The translations under genes were made by a program, and so were the position numbers. From Bartonella sp. 220B (lineage in GTDB: Bacteria; Pseudomonadota; Alphaproteobacteria; Rhizobiales; Rhizobiaceae), in contig NZ_JANHOI010000001.1 in the NCBI RefSeq assembly GCF_026930205.1, forward strand, positions 1-64,000: a stretch of DNA of 64,000 nt, read 5' to 3'. Every line of letters starts with the position of its first letter. The stretch's first letter is position 1. The notes under the pieces are model-generated. The model was given only the letters and a program-made list of their open reading frames with translations, did not search any database and had not been told where the DNA came from. Of the stretch, positions 28,434-39,318 are shown piece by piece.

Positions 28434-28459
28434 GTAAGAAACTTCTAAATCTTTCTTAC
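28434..28459 (-). terminator. Intrinsic terminator of the RND efflux operon
   Basis: GTAAGAAA and TTTCTTAC (28434-28441 / 28452-28459) form an 8-bp stem with a 10-base loop nine bases past the stop of the transporter gene. TTTCGTTTT follows on the minus strand. Confidence 0.65.
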
Positions 28460-28467
28460 CAAATACA

Positions 28468-31400
28468 TCATTCAACTTGGCTGAGTTCTTTTGTTAAACG
28501 TAAAGCTTCTTCTGCTTTTGGCTTTACAAAACATCCGAGAAAAAGATAAACAACCGGTGTGACATAAAGCGTAAAAACAGTTGCTAAACCCAAACCACCA
28601 ACAATAACCCAACCTAAAGATACACGTGCTTCTGCACCAGCACCTTTGGCTAAAACCAAAGGAATCCCCCCTAAAATAGCACAAATCATCGTCATACAAA
28701 CTGGACGAAGACGTATATTTGCCGCTTCTTCTACAGCTTCACGTACGCTTTTACCTCGATCACGCAATTGATCTGCAAACTCAACAATCAGAATCCCATT
28801 TTTGGCCATAACCCCAACTAACAAAATTAAACCAATTTGACTATAAATATTCAGACTAACACCACTTAAAAGCATAGCAATTACAGCACAACCAATCCCT
28901 AATGGTACAGTCGCCATGATAATAAATCCTGAAACAAAACTCTCAAATTGAGCAGCTAAGACCAATAAAATAATCACAAAGGCTATTCCAAAGACAATCA
29001 TAAAATTGGAAGATGTTTCATCAAGTGTAGCAGCTTCCCCCAATGGAACAATATAATTTCCCTCTACCAACAAAGGAGCTGCGATTTTCTGTACAGTCCG
29101 ATAAGCATCCCCTAAAACGATACCTGGGGCAAGATTTGTGCTTAAAATAACAGCACTCATGCGTTTCTCTCGTTTTAATTGAGGTGCTATGGCTTTTTCC
29201 TGCAAGCGCGCAACAACCGATAAAGGAACATATTTATTGCCTTTGGTTTTCAAAAAAATATTTTCCAAATCACGAGGATTGTTAAGTGGATTCTTACGCG
29301 AAGTGAGTTTTACATCATAAGAATGATCATCAACATAAACGGAACCAATTTTTTTCCCATCCAGCATTGCTTGTAGTGTATTCCCCAAATTGGTGATATC
29401 AATCCCTAATTCAGAGGCTTTTTCTCGATTAATTTCAATAAAAAACTGTGCTTGCGTTGCATCAACAGTAAGCCTTGGGTGGATAAAATGTCGATCAGCT
29501 TGCAAAGCACTCACAAGTTTATCAGCAATTGGCTGTAATTTTGTATAATCATTGCCAAGAATTGCAAATTGTAATCCTTGCCCCGTTCCTCTAACGCCTA
29601 GAGAATTTCCCTGTGCAGCAAACACAAAAACTGCGGGCAACTGTCTCACCTTAGCATTAACATCTTCTACGATCTCTTGTTGAGAGCGCAAACGTTTATT
29701 CCAAGAAGAAAGCAACAAAATTAAAAAAGCAGTATTTGATGAACCACCAATGCCAGCGATAGAATAACTGTTAGCAATTTCTCCAGCATCACGTAACGGT
29801 TTTAAACGCGTTTCAATCTTCTCTACCTGTTCATTGAGATATTGTGTTGAAATACCTTGTGGTCCATTAATGACTAAAAAGATCAAAGCCCTATCTTCTG
29901 CCGGCGTTAATTCCTGTTGTAATTTCGTATAGCCTCCAACACAAAGACCCGCAAAAATAAACGAAGCAAAAATAACAGTCCAAGGTCTGCTCAAACATTT
30001 ATGCAGAGTATAAGCATATCCTTTGTTAAAAAAAGAACCCAATTTATATAAAAAGGTAAGATAATGCGTCTTATCCCTCTCGCTTTCAAGATGTCCTTTG
30101 AGAAGACGTGAAGCCAACATCGGGCAAAGTGTTAAAGCAACAATCGAAGAAAGCAGAATAGAAATTGCCAACACAAAACCAAATTCTCTAAAAAGTCCTC
30201 CTACTTGACCAGGAAGAAAAGAAATAGGTACAAATACAGCAACTAAAGTCAACGTTGTTGCTAAAACAGCAAAAAAGACTTCCCGTGTCCCTCGTACCGC
30301 TGCTGCTCGAGGACCAAAACCCATATTGCGCCATCGAACAATATTCTCCAGAACAACAATTGCATCATCAACCACAAGCCCTGTTGCCAAAACAAGTCCT
30401 AAAAATGTGAGAATATTTAAGGAAAATCCTATAAGATAAATGGCAGAAATTGTACCAATCAAAGCAACAGGAATAGATAAGGCAGGAATAAGCGTTACAC
30501 GAATATCTCTTAAAAAAAGAAAAATAACCAAGATAACGCTGAGAATAGCAATGACCAATGCAACCTCAACCTCATGAAGTGCGCTCTTAATAAAAAGTGC
30601 ATCATCACTAATCACATCCATATGCACAGAAGACGGAACAATACTTTTGAGGTGACTAAGAACTTCTCGAACTCCTTGAGAAATATTAAGGGTGTTGGAT
30701 TGTGCTTTACGCACAATTCCTAACCCAATTCCTGTCTTTCCATTAACACGAAGAATAACTGTTTCCACATCGGGTGATAAAGTCACATGCGCAACATCAC
30801 CAAGATGCACATGCGGTTTTAAAACAACTTGTTCAAAAGCCTCTGGTGTTGTTAAACGCGCAGTAGCACGTACAATTAAAGTTTGCTTAGAATTGCGTAA
30901 TGACCCTACTGGTACATCCGTTGTCATATCCGCAAGAACACGTGAAATATCCGCTACAGTTAAGCCATAGCTGGCAAGCTTTGCTTGATCGACATCAATC
31001 TGAAAAATCTTCGTGCGTGCGCTATCAACCTGCACATCACCAACACCATCAACGGCAGAAAGCGCATCAACAATTTGATCATTTACGACTGCTGTTAAAT
31101 CATCAATACTCATTGTTGGTGAAGTTACAACCAAATACATCATCGCAGCAGCATTCGAATCTGCCTTAATAATCAAAGGTGTGTCAGCATTTTTGGGTAA
31201 AGAATAAGCAATGCGAGAGAGCGCATCACGAATATCAGATGCTGCAACATTCAAATCAACACCAACATTAAAGCTAATCTCTACACGGGAACGGCCAAAA
31301 GAAGAGCTTGAAGAAATTGTTTTAACACCTGAAACACGAGAAACAGCATCTTCTATAATTCTTGTAACTTCACGATCAATGGTTTCTGCTGATGCTCCAG

Positions 31401-31602
31401 CAAAAGCTGTCATAATCGTCGTTACGGGAGTATCAACATCGGGAAGTTCACGTACATCCACATTCAACCATGCAGCAACCCCTGCAATGACAATCAGAGC
31501 ATTCAAAACAAAGGTGAAAACCGGTCTGCGAATAAACAATGCAATCAAACCGCCTTGCTCAGCCTGTGCTATGGGCTGTTTCGCGCTAAATTCCTGTCTC
31601 AT
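28468..31602 (-). CDS. RND-family multidrug efflux transporter (AcrB-like, HAE1)
   Basis: A 1044-residue inner-membrane proton-driven pump subunit of a tripartite efflux system. The first membrane helix follows FIRRPVFTFVLNALIVIAG. Two large periplasmic loops alternate with two sets of six helices. The helix-4 motif GLVLATGLVVDDAIVVLENI carries the paired aspartates of proton relay, and GVMAKNGILIVEFADQLR is the matching repeat in the second half. The length fits the family. The start ATG overlaps the stop of the upstream membrane-fusion gene by four bases, indicating translational coupling. No outer-membrane TolC partner is adjacent. The exported substrates are unknown. Confidence 0.95.
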   Translation of the reverse strand: MRQEFSAKQPIAQAEQGGLIALFIRRPVFTFVLNALIVIAGVAAWLNVDVRELPDVDTPVTTIMTAFAGASAETIDREVTRIIEDAVSRVSGVKTISSSSSFGRSRVEISFNVGVDLNVAASDIRDALSRIAYSLPKNADTPLIIKADSNAAAMMYLVVTSPTMSIDDLTAVVNDQIVDALSAVDGVGDVQVDSARTKIFQIDVDQAKLASYGLTVADISRVLADMTTDVPVGSLRNSKQTLIVRATARLTTPEAFEQVVLKPHVHLGDVAHVTLSPDVETVILRVNGKTGIGLGIVRKAQSNTLNISQGVREVLSHLKSIVPSSVHMDVISDDALFIKSALHEVEVALVIAILSVILVIFLFLRDIRVTLIPALSIPVALIGTISAIYLIGFSLNILTFLGLVLATGLVVDDAIVVLENIVRWRNMGFGPRAAAVRGTREVFFAVLATTLTLVAVFVPISFLPGQVGGLFREFGFVLAISILLSSIVALTLCPMLASRLLKGHLESERDKTHYLTFLYKLGSFFNKGYAYTLHKCLSRPWTVIFASFIFAGLCVGGYTKLQQELTPAEDRALIFLVINGPQGISTQYLNEQVEKIETRLKPLRDAGEIANSYSIAGIGGSSNTAFLILLLSSWNKRLRSQQEIVEDVNAKVRQLPAVFVFAAQGNSLGVRGTGQGLQFAILGNDYTKLQPIADKLVSALQADRHFIHPRLTVDATQAQFFIEINREKASELGIDITNLGNTLQAMLDGKKIGSVYVDDHSYDVKLTSRKNPLNNPRDLENIFLKTKGNKYVPLSVVARLQEKAIAPQLKREKRMSAVILSTNLAPGIVLGDAYRTVQKIAAPLLVEGNYIVPLGEAATLDETSSNFMIVFGIAFVIILLVLAAQFESFVSGFIIMATVPLGIGCAVIAMLLSGVSLNIYSQIGLILLVGVMAKNGILIVEFADQLRDRGKSVREAVEEAANIRLRPVCMTMICAILGGIPLVLAKGAGAEARVSLGWVIVGGLGLATVFTLYVTPVVYLFLGCFVKPKAEEALRLTKELSQVE

Positions 31603-32741
31603 TGTACACTCTGCCCATGAAGCATTGATAATTTCTGTTGATCGGACTTTGGATTATCAAGAGTAACCCTGCTTCCTGGATGGAGAGTCTGTACTCCCTG
31701 AATAACAACTTGATCACCATTTTTGAGGAGAGCTTTCACAAATACTTGATCTGCTTTATGCTGCATAATCGATACTGGAATAGGCTCTACTTTCCCCTCT
31801 CTCACACGCCAAACGAATGATCCCTTACTGTTCCATTGAACGGCAAGTGGATGAACGACAGGAAAAGCACCACCATAAAATTGCAACGCAATAGAAAAAG
31901 ACATACCGGACATAAGCGTATCTTTTTCATTCTTGATTTCAACCTGAACATGAAGTGTGCGACTTTCTGGATCAACAACATTATCAATCGCATAAATATG
32001 ACCAACAAAAGCTTTATCCGGCTGTGCCGTTAATGTTGCTGTTACCTCATCTCCTTTATGAATATACGATGTGTATCGTTCAGGAACCCATATATCAACT
32101 AAAATACGTTCTCTATCCTCAATACGGCCTATTATAGTATTAGGAGTAACAGCATTGCCCACATCAATGGGGAAAATACCAACAACACCGCTAATAGGTG
32201 CACGAATTGTTCGCCGATCAAGTGCTAAATCAGCATCACGTAAAACCAAATTTGCGTTATCCAACTCTAAGCGTGCAGTAATTTCCTGAACCTCTGTTGC
32301 TGTATTGCTGGCACGTAATTTAAGAATACGCGATAGCGTTAATGCACTGTTATCACGTTGTACTTTTGCTTTTGCAACCGCTATTTCTTCCTTTTTAGAA
32401 TCAAGCTTTGCAAGCGCATCACCCTCTTGCACTTTTGCACCAGCTGACACAAAAAACTTATCAATAACACCTGATGACCAAGGGGTTAACTCCACTGTAG
32501 CAAATGCTCGTCCACTTCCAAGCGCATTCAACTGTTCATAAAAATCTTGAACTTTGACAACATCAACAACAACATGCGTCAGAGGGCTTCCCATGGGTGC
32601 CTTTAACATTTTACCCGATGCATTTGTCGTCTTACCTGTTATAGGAATAAGTCGTTCTGAACTTTTTTTTCCCTCCCAATAAGCAACCATCAGAACAACA
32701 ATGAAAAACACTAGTGGAAAGATCTTTTTTAACAACCCCAT
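31599..32741 (-). CDS. RND efflux membrane-fusion protein (AcrA-like)
   Basis: The periplasmic adaptor of the pump encoded downstream. A single N-terminal membrane anchor (LKKIFPLVFFIVVLMVAYW) is followed by a lipoyl/hairpin region (VTPWSSGVIDKF-like with GAKVQEGDALAKLD), a coiled hairpin of heptads, the barrel segment with DRRTIRAPISGVVG, and a C-terminal part ending near residue 380. The start ATG at 32741 has AAGGA upstream and gives a canonical anchor. An in-frame start 16 codons earlier lacks support. It forms a two-gene operon with the transporter (ATGA overlap). Confidence 0.93.
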   Translation of the reverse strand: MGLLKKIFPLVFFIVVLMVAYWEGKKSSERLIPITGKTTNASGKMLKAPMGSPLTHVVVDVVKVQDFYEQLNALGSGRAFATVELTPWSSGVIDKFFVSAGAKVQEGDALAKLDSKKEEIAVAKAKVQRDNSALTLSRILKLRASNTATEVQEITARLELDNANLVLRDADLALDRRTIRAPISGVVGIFPIDVGNAVTPNTIIGRIEDRERILVDIWVPERYTSYIHKGDEVTATLTAQPDKAFVGHIYAIDNVVDPESRTLHVQVEIKNEKDTLMSGMSFSIALQFYGGAFPVVHPLAVQWNSKGSFVWRVREGKVEPIPVSIMQHKADQVFVKALLKNGDQVVIQGVQTLHPGSRVTLDNPKSDQQKLSMLHGQSVQ

Positions 32742-33118
32742 ACATCTATCCTTGCTTCGCCATTTAATACGCAAATTTGTCCGAAACAATCTTCAACAGT
32801 AACATCCGAATTTCACATAAAAAACGAATTGCAGGCAGTGTATTTGATCCTCTACTGAAAAAAACATATCTCATCGAGACTTGATTATCTTGCACGGACT
32901 AAAGCGTCAAGTTAACTATCGTTCATATTACATTTACTGCTTAAACAAGTGAAAACATACCATATAAAAATCCAACTTAAACCGAAAATGTTGTTGTCTT
33001 TTTTAAATGTATTAAAGAACAAAAGGACAAAATTTCTATTTTTACCAAGTTTCACTTGCAATTCCTCAATGAAACGATTAGGAAACGCTTGTTTCAATGA
33101 TGTAAAGTTGAAAATAGG

Positions 33119-33195
33119 GCACCCGTAGCTCAGCTGGATAGAGCACCAGACTACGAATCTGGGGGTCAGGAGTTCGAATCTCTTCGGGTGCGCCA
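33119..33195 (+). tRNA. tRNA-Arg (ACG)
   Basis: A 77-base tRNA with encoded CCA. Acceptor GCACCCG/CGGGTGC, D-arm AGCTCAGCTGGATAGAGC, anticodon loop CTACGAA (ACG, wobble-edited to ICG in bacteria), and T-loop GTTCGAATC. Confidence 0.97.
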
Positions 33196-33841
33196 TCATA
33201 TAAGATTTTCGTTTCTCTTTAGCGCATTATTAGGGTTAGTAAACCATTTCCCTTTATGGTACCCTTTTATCATGCACTTATAGCCTAATCGGATAAGCAC
33301 ACACCCACTCTTTTGAGCACGAATCAGGATTTTTTGCTAAGATGTCTTTAGACACACGCATCATCTAACATATTTTTCTATTCAAAAATGGAAATTCCTG
33401 AATATCTCTATTATCTTTTGAAATCCAAAATAAAATATTTTGTTCTTTGCTAAAGAATATTCGCCATTTTAACAAAATTCCCCTTTATAAAATTTTATGG
33501 TGATAGCATTCTTTTTTAGTAAGCTATAAAAATTCTGGAAAATATAAACTGATGCGAAAATCAGAAAGCGTAACACAGTGCTGTTATGTAAAAATTTGAA
33601 AGATTGATATCAAGGAGCTGTTTCTGAATTCCTCATTTCTTCTAAAAACTTATCAAAATTAAAAATATAGCGATTTTTTAAATTTCTTTCTGTTTCTCTT
33701 TAGCTTTCCCTCTTGCACAATATAATCGCTATCTTATCAACCTTTATTATGTTTATCTTAATCTCTCTATGCTACAGTTTCCCTTGTCCGATTAATACTC
33801 GCCCTCAATGTCAACAAAAGCAAAATTTAAAGAATTTTCCC
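33196..33841. other. Intergenic region upstream of fhs
   Basis: About 650 AT-rich bases. The fhs reading frame stays open for 43 codons upstream of its start, including a hydrophobic stretch, but these codons match nothing in the family and lack a good start. No riboswitch fold recognised. Confidence 0.5.
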
Positions 33842-35515
33842 ATGCCTAAAACAGATATTGAAATTGCCCGCATTGCTCAAAAGCAGCCCATCACTAAAAT
33901 TGCACAAAAAATTGGTATTACACATGAAAATCTCATTCCTTATGGACATGATAAAGCTAAAATTTCTTCTGCATACATAAAATCACTCAATAACAATCCG
34001 GATGGTAAACTTATCCTCGTCACTGCTATCAATCCAACTCCTGCTGGAGAAGGAAAAACGACAACAACGGTTGGACTCAACGATGCCCTCAATCTCATTG
34101 GAAAAAAAACAATCGCCGCTCTGAGAGAACCGTCTCTAGGCCCCTGTTTTGGTATAAAAGGTGGTGCTGCTGGAGGTGGTTATGCTCAAGTTGTACCGAT
34201 GGATGATCTGAATTTACATTTTACTGGTGATTTCCATGCCATTACAGCTGCCCATAATCTTCTTTCCGCAATGATAGATAATCATATCTATTGGGGAAAC
34301 AGTCTGAACATTGATCCCCGCCGCATTGTTTGGAAACGAGTCCTTGATATGAATGACCGTACATTGCGCAATATTGTTATTTCATTGGGTGGAATAACCA
34401 ATGGCTTCCCACGTCAAACAGGTTTTGATATTACTGTTGCATCCGAAATTATGGCTGTTTTTTGTCTTGCTGAAAATTTGGAAGATCTTTCACAAAGACT
34501 CAAAAGAATTATTGTTGCCTATCGTTATGACAAAACACCTGTGACAGTTGCTGATCTCAATGCGGAAGGTGCAATGACAGTTCTTCTCAAAGATGCCATG
34601 CAGCCTAATCTCGTACAAACCCTTGAAAATAATCCTGTTCTTGTTCACGGAGGACCTTTCGCCAACATTGCTCATGGCTGTAATTCAGTTATAGCAACAA
34701 AAACCGCTTTAAAACTCGCGGATTATGTTGTCACCGAAGCAGGATTTGGAGCCGATCTCGGAGCAGAAAAATTCTTCAACATTAAATGTCGACAAGCAGG
34801 TATTGTTCCCGATGCTACAGTGATTGTCGCAACAATTCGCGCATTAAAGATGAATGGTGGTGTGGAAAAAAATCATCTGTCAGAAGAGAATATCCCTGCT
34901 TTACAAAAGGGAGCCGCTAATCTTTTACGGCATATCAAAAATATGCAACACTACGGAATTCCTTGTATTGTCGCTCTTAATCATTTTGATAGCGATAGCG
35001 ATGCTGAAATAAATACATTACAAAAAATCGTTGCAGCAACTGGACATAAAGCTGTGGTCTGCACACATTGGAAACAGGGCGGAAAAGGTGCTCTAGAACT
35101 TGCACAGGAACTTGTTACTTTGATTGAAGAAAAAAATACTCATTTTAAAGTCCTGTATCAAGATGACCTTCCACTCGTTCAGAAAATTAATTGTATCATA
35201 ACAAACTTATATGGTGGGCGTGGAGCCATAATCCCCGCCCCTATTCTCAAACAACTTGAAGGTTGGGAAAAAGAAGGTTTTGGCACATACCCTATTTGTA
35301 TGGCAAAAACACCCTATTCTTTTTCTTCTGATCCTACCCAATATGGTGCCCCTGTTGATTTTGAAATTCCTGTACGAGAAGTTCGCCTCTTGGCGGGTGC
35401 AGGTTTTATTGTCGTTATTTGCGGAGATATCATGACCATGCCCGGCTTACCACATTATCCGGCTGCTGAAAAAATTCATCTTGACAGAAATGAACAGATA
35501 CAGGGACTTTCGTAA
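33842..35515 (+). CDS. fhs: Formate-tetrahydrofolate ligase
   Basis: Makes 10-formyltetrahydrofolate from formate, THF and ATP in cytosolic one-carbon metabolism. It shows the P-loop-like [18 protein letters not shown] near residue 65, [23 protein letters not shown] near 95, and [20 protein letters not shown] in the middle. From the ATG at 33842 ([13 protein letters not shown]) the protein has 557 residues, the family norm. A longer frame from 33713 adds a 43-residue hydrophobic extension not seen in relatives, so it is rejected although no strong ribosome-binding site precedes 33842. Monocistronic in appearance. Confidence 0.96.
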   Translation: MPKTDIEIARIAQKQPITKIAQKIGITHENLIPYGHDKAKISSAYIKSLNNNPDGKLILVTAINPTPAGEGKTTTTVGLNDALNLIGKKTIAALREPSLGPCFGIKGGAAGGGYAQVVPMDDLNLHFTGDFHAITAAHNLLSAMIDNHIYWGNSLNIDPRRIVWKRVLDMNDRTLRNIVISLGGITNGFPRQTGFDITVASEIMAVFCLAENLEDLSQRLKRIIVAYRYDKTPVTVADLNAEGAMTVLLKDAMQPNLVQTLENNPVLVHGGPFANIAHGCNSVIATKTALKLADYVVTEAGFGADLGAEKFFNIKCRQAGIVPDATVIVATIRALKMNGGVEKNHLSEENIPALQKGAANLLRHIKNMQHYGIPCIVALNHFDSDSDAEINTLQKIVAATGHKAVVCTHWKQGGKGALELAQELVTLIEEKNTHFKVLYQDDLPLVQKINCIITNLYGGRGAIIPAPILKQLEGWEKEGFGTYPICMAKTPYSFSSDPTQYGAPVDFEIPVREVRLLAGAGFIVVICGDIMTMPGLPHYPAAEKIHLDRNEQIQGLS

Positions 35516-35711
35516 ATATAGAGCCCATAAACTCAATCATTCATGATAAAAAGCACCTTATAACGAAAGAATAGAATTTTAAAAAGCAATATAGACAAAT
35601 ACCTTATTTATGTGATATGTACTCCGTAGTGTATGCCCTTTCAAATATAGTTTAAAGAGGGCTAGGTTTTTGCCTATTATTGATGAAACTTGAAACAAAG
35701 CAGGATAGATC

Positions 35712-35945
35712 GTGCAAGTACTCGTTCGTGATAACAATGTTGATCAAGCGCTACGTGCGCTAAAGAAAAAGATGCAGCGTGAAGGCATTTTTCGGGAAAT
35801 GAAGATGCGTGGATATTATGAGAAGCCATCTGAAAAGCGTGCCCGTGAAAAGGCTGAAGCTGTTCGTCGTACACGTAAGCTTGCCCGTAAACGTGCGCAA
35901 AGAGAAGGTCTTGTTACGAACGGCCGAGCTGCTACAGTAAAATAG
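35712..35945 (+). CDS. rpsU: 30S ribosomal protein S21
   Basis: A 77-residue basic protein of the small subunit, near the anti-Shine-Dalgarno end of 16S rRNA. The family pattern [17 protein letters not shown]...REG is clear, with an Arg/Lys-rich tail. The start is GTG at 35712 with AGGA eight bases upstream. Confidence 0.96.
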   Translation: MQVLVRDNNVDQALRALKKKMQREGIFREMKMRGYYEKPSEKRAREKAEAVRRTRKLARKRAQREGLVTNGRAATVK

Positions 35946-37414
35946 TGCGCTTTTGTTGATCTGTTTTTAAAATCGCAATAACAATGATATCCAAGAATAT
36001 TTGATATATCTTGTGATTTTTTTTCACTTGTGGTTTGTTGTATCTCTCTGTCTGCCATATCCGTTCTTCAAATGTGATGGTTAGTTCTAAAAGGCTCTAA
36101 ATGAGCGTTTTCTTTTAATCTTTTTGTGGACTTTACGTAGCACTTACTTATTCGAGATAATGAAATAACAAACTATCACTTGGATTATTAAAACTATCTG
36201 TTGTTACACGGGATGTGCATGTATGGGGAGTGTTGTTTCAATGTAATCCTTATCTGCATATAAATCTCACGATGATCTTCTCATCTGGATTGTACATTGG
36301 GAATCTTGTACATCTTTTAAATCAAATTAAACAGCAGAATATAAATTACTACCACAGTGTGTCATTGCGTGCGTAAAGAATGAATACAGGTAATTTTCTC
36401 CACCCTCACTGCATTCAATAAGGAGATAAAGCTCTGTAACTTTTAAGCTTTTTATTTCCTTTTCATCCTCAAGGACGAATATTCTGAACCACTCTCAATC
36501 TATAATCAGATTTGTGTCTCTCAAGATACGTTCTACTTTTTCACTGCTTATATGATTCACTTCATCGGATTCTACGGGCAAGCTCTGCTCTCAATCTTCT
36601 GTTCAATTTTGTTGGTACAAAAAACTGAAATCAAGCATAAATAACTCTTATATTTTAATACATAAACGTATCCTCTATGTCCTACAAAACAATACTTTCC
36701 AGCACTCCTAAGACCTGAAATTAATATATGCTCACCTCGTTCTCTCGATTTGTCTGGCATACTACAGCATGAACAATTAAGTAGATTATAGTATAATACC
36801 CTATAACCAAGCCGCAAAATTTGTCGACACAGAAAAACACTATCTTTACAATGATCTATAGAATCTCAAGCCAACTTATCACAGCTTTTTCTCCCCTCAA
36901 TGTTGTTTATCTTTCTTTAAAACAACTTATTAATTGTATATTTCATTTGATGCTAGAATCGCTTTTCAAATCACACACCTATCCTTTTATTATCCTGTTA
37001 TTGAACGTTTTTTTTGATCATAATTCGCATAGAGTGGTATCCTTTTTGAAAAATAAATCACATCGATAGATACACTATTTTTATAATCCTATCTGTATTT
37101 TTATAATCCTATCTGTTCTAGAAAACTGACACAGATTTTACGATATTCAATCGTCTCAATACTCAACTCTTTATCTTAAACCTATAAACTGTATGATAAT
37201 CGAACATTAATTTACAGGTACACTTTAATGGGAAAAATAAGCATTAGAAAATTCAAACTTTTGTTCTACTTATTTCACTATTCTTATAAACAATTTCCTC
37301 ATTGTTTAGATCTCTTTAACTAGCAGTATGCCATAGCTTTAATCTAATTCTCAATCCTATCTTCTAGATCTTAGATTGCTAATATATAGAAATAACGAGA
37401 TAAAAGGTTTAAGT
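35946..37414. other. Long gene-poor region
   Basis: About 1.5 kb with no convincing gene. Short frames (36572-36817 minus, 36821-37069 plus) have no ribosome-binding sites or recognisable composition. The region is AT-rich and contains a perfect 20-bp tandem duplication at 37077-37116. It may be the remains of a lost gene. Confidence 0.6.
37077..37116. repeat. Tandem 20-bp duplication
   Basis: Two perfect adjacent copies of a 20-base unit (37077-37096 and 37097-37116) in noncoding sequence, about 300 bases upstream of the SH3-domain gene. Confidence 0.9.
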
Positions 37415-37990
37415 GTGCAAAATTCTAGTTGGTTTCAGTTTTCAGTACGCGCATCACGTATCCTCATAGCAGGAGTTTTTGTATTTAGTTCCCCTTGTTT
37501 TTTGCACGCACAAACACCCAATCAAAATTTAGGGCAAAATTTAGGACCAAGTGGTTTACCCCTTCCGCGCTTTGCTTCGATTAAACCCACCCGTGTAAAT
37601 GTGCGCATCGGACCAGGAAGTAATTATTCTATTCTTTTTACCTATAAAAAACAGGGATTGCCTATTGAAATCATTCAAGAATATGATCAATGGCGCAAAA
37701 TCCGTGATGCCGAAGGTGATGAGGGATGGGTCTATCAATCTCTTTTATCAGGAAAACGAACTGCTATAACTATCCCATGGCAAAAAGATAAAATAAAAAG
37801 AATCATGCTGCGCAAAGCCCCAGCAGACAACGCAGAACTCGTTGCAAAAGTAGAACCTAATGTCATTGGTAATATTCGCCGATGCGATGGACACTGGTGC
37901 GAACTAAGTATTAACAATAATATCCGAGGATGGCTTCGTCAGTCCCAATTATGGGGAATCTATCCTGATGAAAAAATTAAAAATTGGTGA
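37415..37990 (+). CDS. Exported SH3-domain protein
   Basis: A protein of about 191 residues with a signal peptide (hydrophobic ILIAGVFVFSSPCFL, probable cleavage after LHA). Two bacterial SH3-like segments follow. The first (about residues 50-100: VNVRIGPGSNYSILFTY, then GWVYQSLLSG) is canonical. The second (about 120-180: MLRKAPADNAELVAKVE, WCELSINNNIRGWLRQSQLWG) matches the same fold. Such domains usually bind peptidoglycan or cell-wall partners in the periplasm. The start is GTG at 37415 with AGG seven bases upstream; an earlier frame start gives a poor signal peptide. Close homologues in Rhizobiales are annotated only as SH3-domain proteins. Confidence 0.88.
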   Translation: MQNSSWFQFSVRASRILIAGVFVFSSPCFLHAQTPNQNLGQNLGPSGLPLPRFASIKPTRVNVRIGPGSNYSILFTYKKQGLPIEIIQEYDQWRKIRDAEGDEGWVYQSLLSGKRTAITIPWQKDKIKRIMLRKAPADNAELVAKVEPNVIGNIRRCDGHWCELSINNNIRGWLRQSQLWGIYPDEKIKNW

Positions 37991-38054
37991 ATTTTAAATC
38001 AAAACACGTTTAAATTTTACCGCTTGTTGAGCTTTCTCTTGCTTTATAATCAAA

Positions 38055-38567
38055 TCAGCCTTTTGGCTTTAATCGAATGATCAAATCAACATGCGAAATT
38101 TCCATACCTTCTGGCGGTTGAGGTAAATTTCCAATGATAGGTGTTTCCTCCAAGTCATAAGGAATATCAAGAATACGATTTTCGCCTTCTATATAAAAAT
38201 GGTAATGGTCAGATGTATTTGTATCAAACCAAGTTTTCGAACCTTCCACGGCAATAATCCGTAATAATCCTGCTTCCGTGAATTGATGAAGCGTATTATA
38301 AACCGTTGCTAAAGATACAGGCACACCTAATGCAATTGCCTCTTCATAGAGCTCTTCAGCAGCAATATGACGATTCCCTTGAGAAAAAATCATATGAGCA
38401 AGTTCTAATCTTTGGCGTGTTGGCCGCAAACCATTTTGACGCAAACGTTTTTCTAACATAGGGACGGAATAATAATGTAAAATCCTTCCACAGTTTTTTG
38501 TGGACTGTTGCTCTTCTTTTAAACCTAAATTGTCTGCGCTCATTAACATATCAAAACCACAATGCAT
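38055..38567 (-). CDS. irr: Iron response regulator Irr (Fur family)
   Basis: A Fur-family DNA-binding regulator that in Rhizobiales controls heme and iron genes according to heme status. The winged-helix part shows LRQNGLRPTRQRLELAHMIF and VSLATVYNTLHQFTEAGLL. The Irr-type dimerisation part has the sequence DHYHFYIEGENRI in place of the full Fur metal site. There is no CP-type heme regulatory motif near the N-terminus. Assignment to Irr rather than Fur rests on sequence style and on its divergent position beside fabA, a neighbourhood common in Rhizobiales. In-frame ATGs at 38549 and 38543 are alternative starts. Confidence 0.85.
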   Translation of the reverse strand: MHCGFDMLMSADNLGLKEEQQSTKNCGRILHYYSVPMLEKRLRQNGLRPTRQRLELAHMIFSQGNRHIAAEELYEEAIALGVPVSLATVYNTLHQFTEAGLLRIIAVEGSKTWFDTNTSDHYHFYIEGENRILDIPYDLEETPIIGNLPQPPEGMEISHVDLIIRLKPKG

Positions 38568-38768
38568 TTTTGCTCAAAGAAGGTTAAAATAGAAACAATA
38601 TGTACAATCTATATCCCATTTTCAAATAACCCACCATGCAAGATACATAAAAAAGAGCTTTTGTCATTAAAAATGATATAAAATCATTTCCCTCTCCTTA
38701 AAATTTGCTCTAAAAGTAGGTTTAGGAAAAGCGCAGAAGTAAAAATATATGCAAATAATGGAGTAACA

Positions 38769-39278
38769 ATGGCTGAACAAAAGTCTCACTACACTTATGA
38801 AGAGCTTCTAAGCTGCGCTCGCGGCGAAATGTTTGGTAAGGGTAACGCGCAATTACCTGCCCCTCCTATGTTGATGATTCATCGAATCACTCAAATTAGT
38901 GAAACTGGCGGTGAATACAATAAAGGCATGGTCCGTGCCGAATTTGACATCACTTCAGACCTATGGTTCTTTAACTGTCACTTTATAGGTGATCCGGTCA
39001 TGCCAGGATGTCTTGGTTTAGATGGTCTGTGGCAATTAACAGGTTTTTTTCTTGGTTGGTTAGGTGAACAAGGAAAAGGAAGAGCTATCTCAACCAGTGA
39101 AGTGAGATTATCAGGTATGGTCACTCCGGAAACCAAACTTCTTGAATATGGAATAGATTTTAAACGTGTCCGACGTGGGAATTTGGTTTTAGGAATAGCA
39201 GATGGATGGTTAAAAGCAGATGGAGACCCCATCTATAAAGCGATTGATTTACGTGTTGCTTTATTTAAAGAAGACTGA
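38769..39278 (+). CDS. fabA: 3-hydroxydecanoyl-ACP dehydratase/isomerase
   Basis: A bifunctional cytosolic enzyme that dehydrates 3-hydroxydecanoyl-ACP and isomerises trans-2- to cis-3-decenoyl-ACP, the branch point to unsaturated fatty acids. The active-site region [19 protein letters not shown] holds the catalytic histidine and the aspartate follows in GLDGLWQL. The length of 169 residues is that of E. coli FabA. Start ATG 38769 with GGAG upstream. It leads a fabA-fabB-fabI block, with gaps of 40 and about 50 bases, divergent from irr. Confidence 0.98.
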   Translation: MAEQKSHYTYEELLSCARGEMFGKGNAQLPAPPMLMIHRITQISETGGEYNKGMVRAEFDITSDLWFFNCHFIGDPVMPGCLGLDGLWQLTGFFLGWLGEQGKGRAISTSEVRLSGMVTPETKLLEYGIDFKRVRRGNLVLGIADGWLKADGDPIYKAIDLRVALFKED

Positions 39279-39318
39279 AATTATTGGCATTAAAAGAGGC
39301 ATAGACAAGGAGGTATGA

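Noticed and set aside
33713..33841. N-terminal extension of formate-tetrahydrofolate ligase resembling a signal peptide
   Set aside because: The family is cytosolic and starts at the [13 protein letters not shown] sequence at 33842; the upstream codons look like chance.
36572..37069. Two short frames of about 80 codons on opposite strands
   Set aside because: No start signals and no recognisable composition; treated as part of the gene-poor region.
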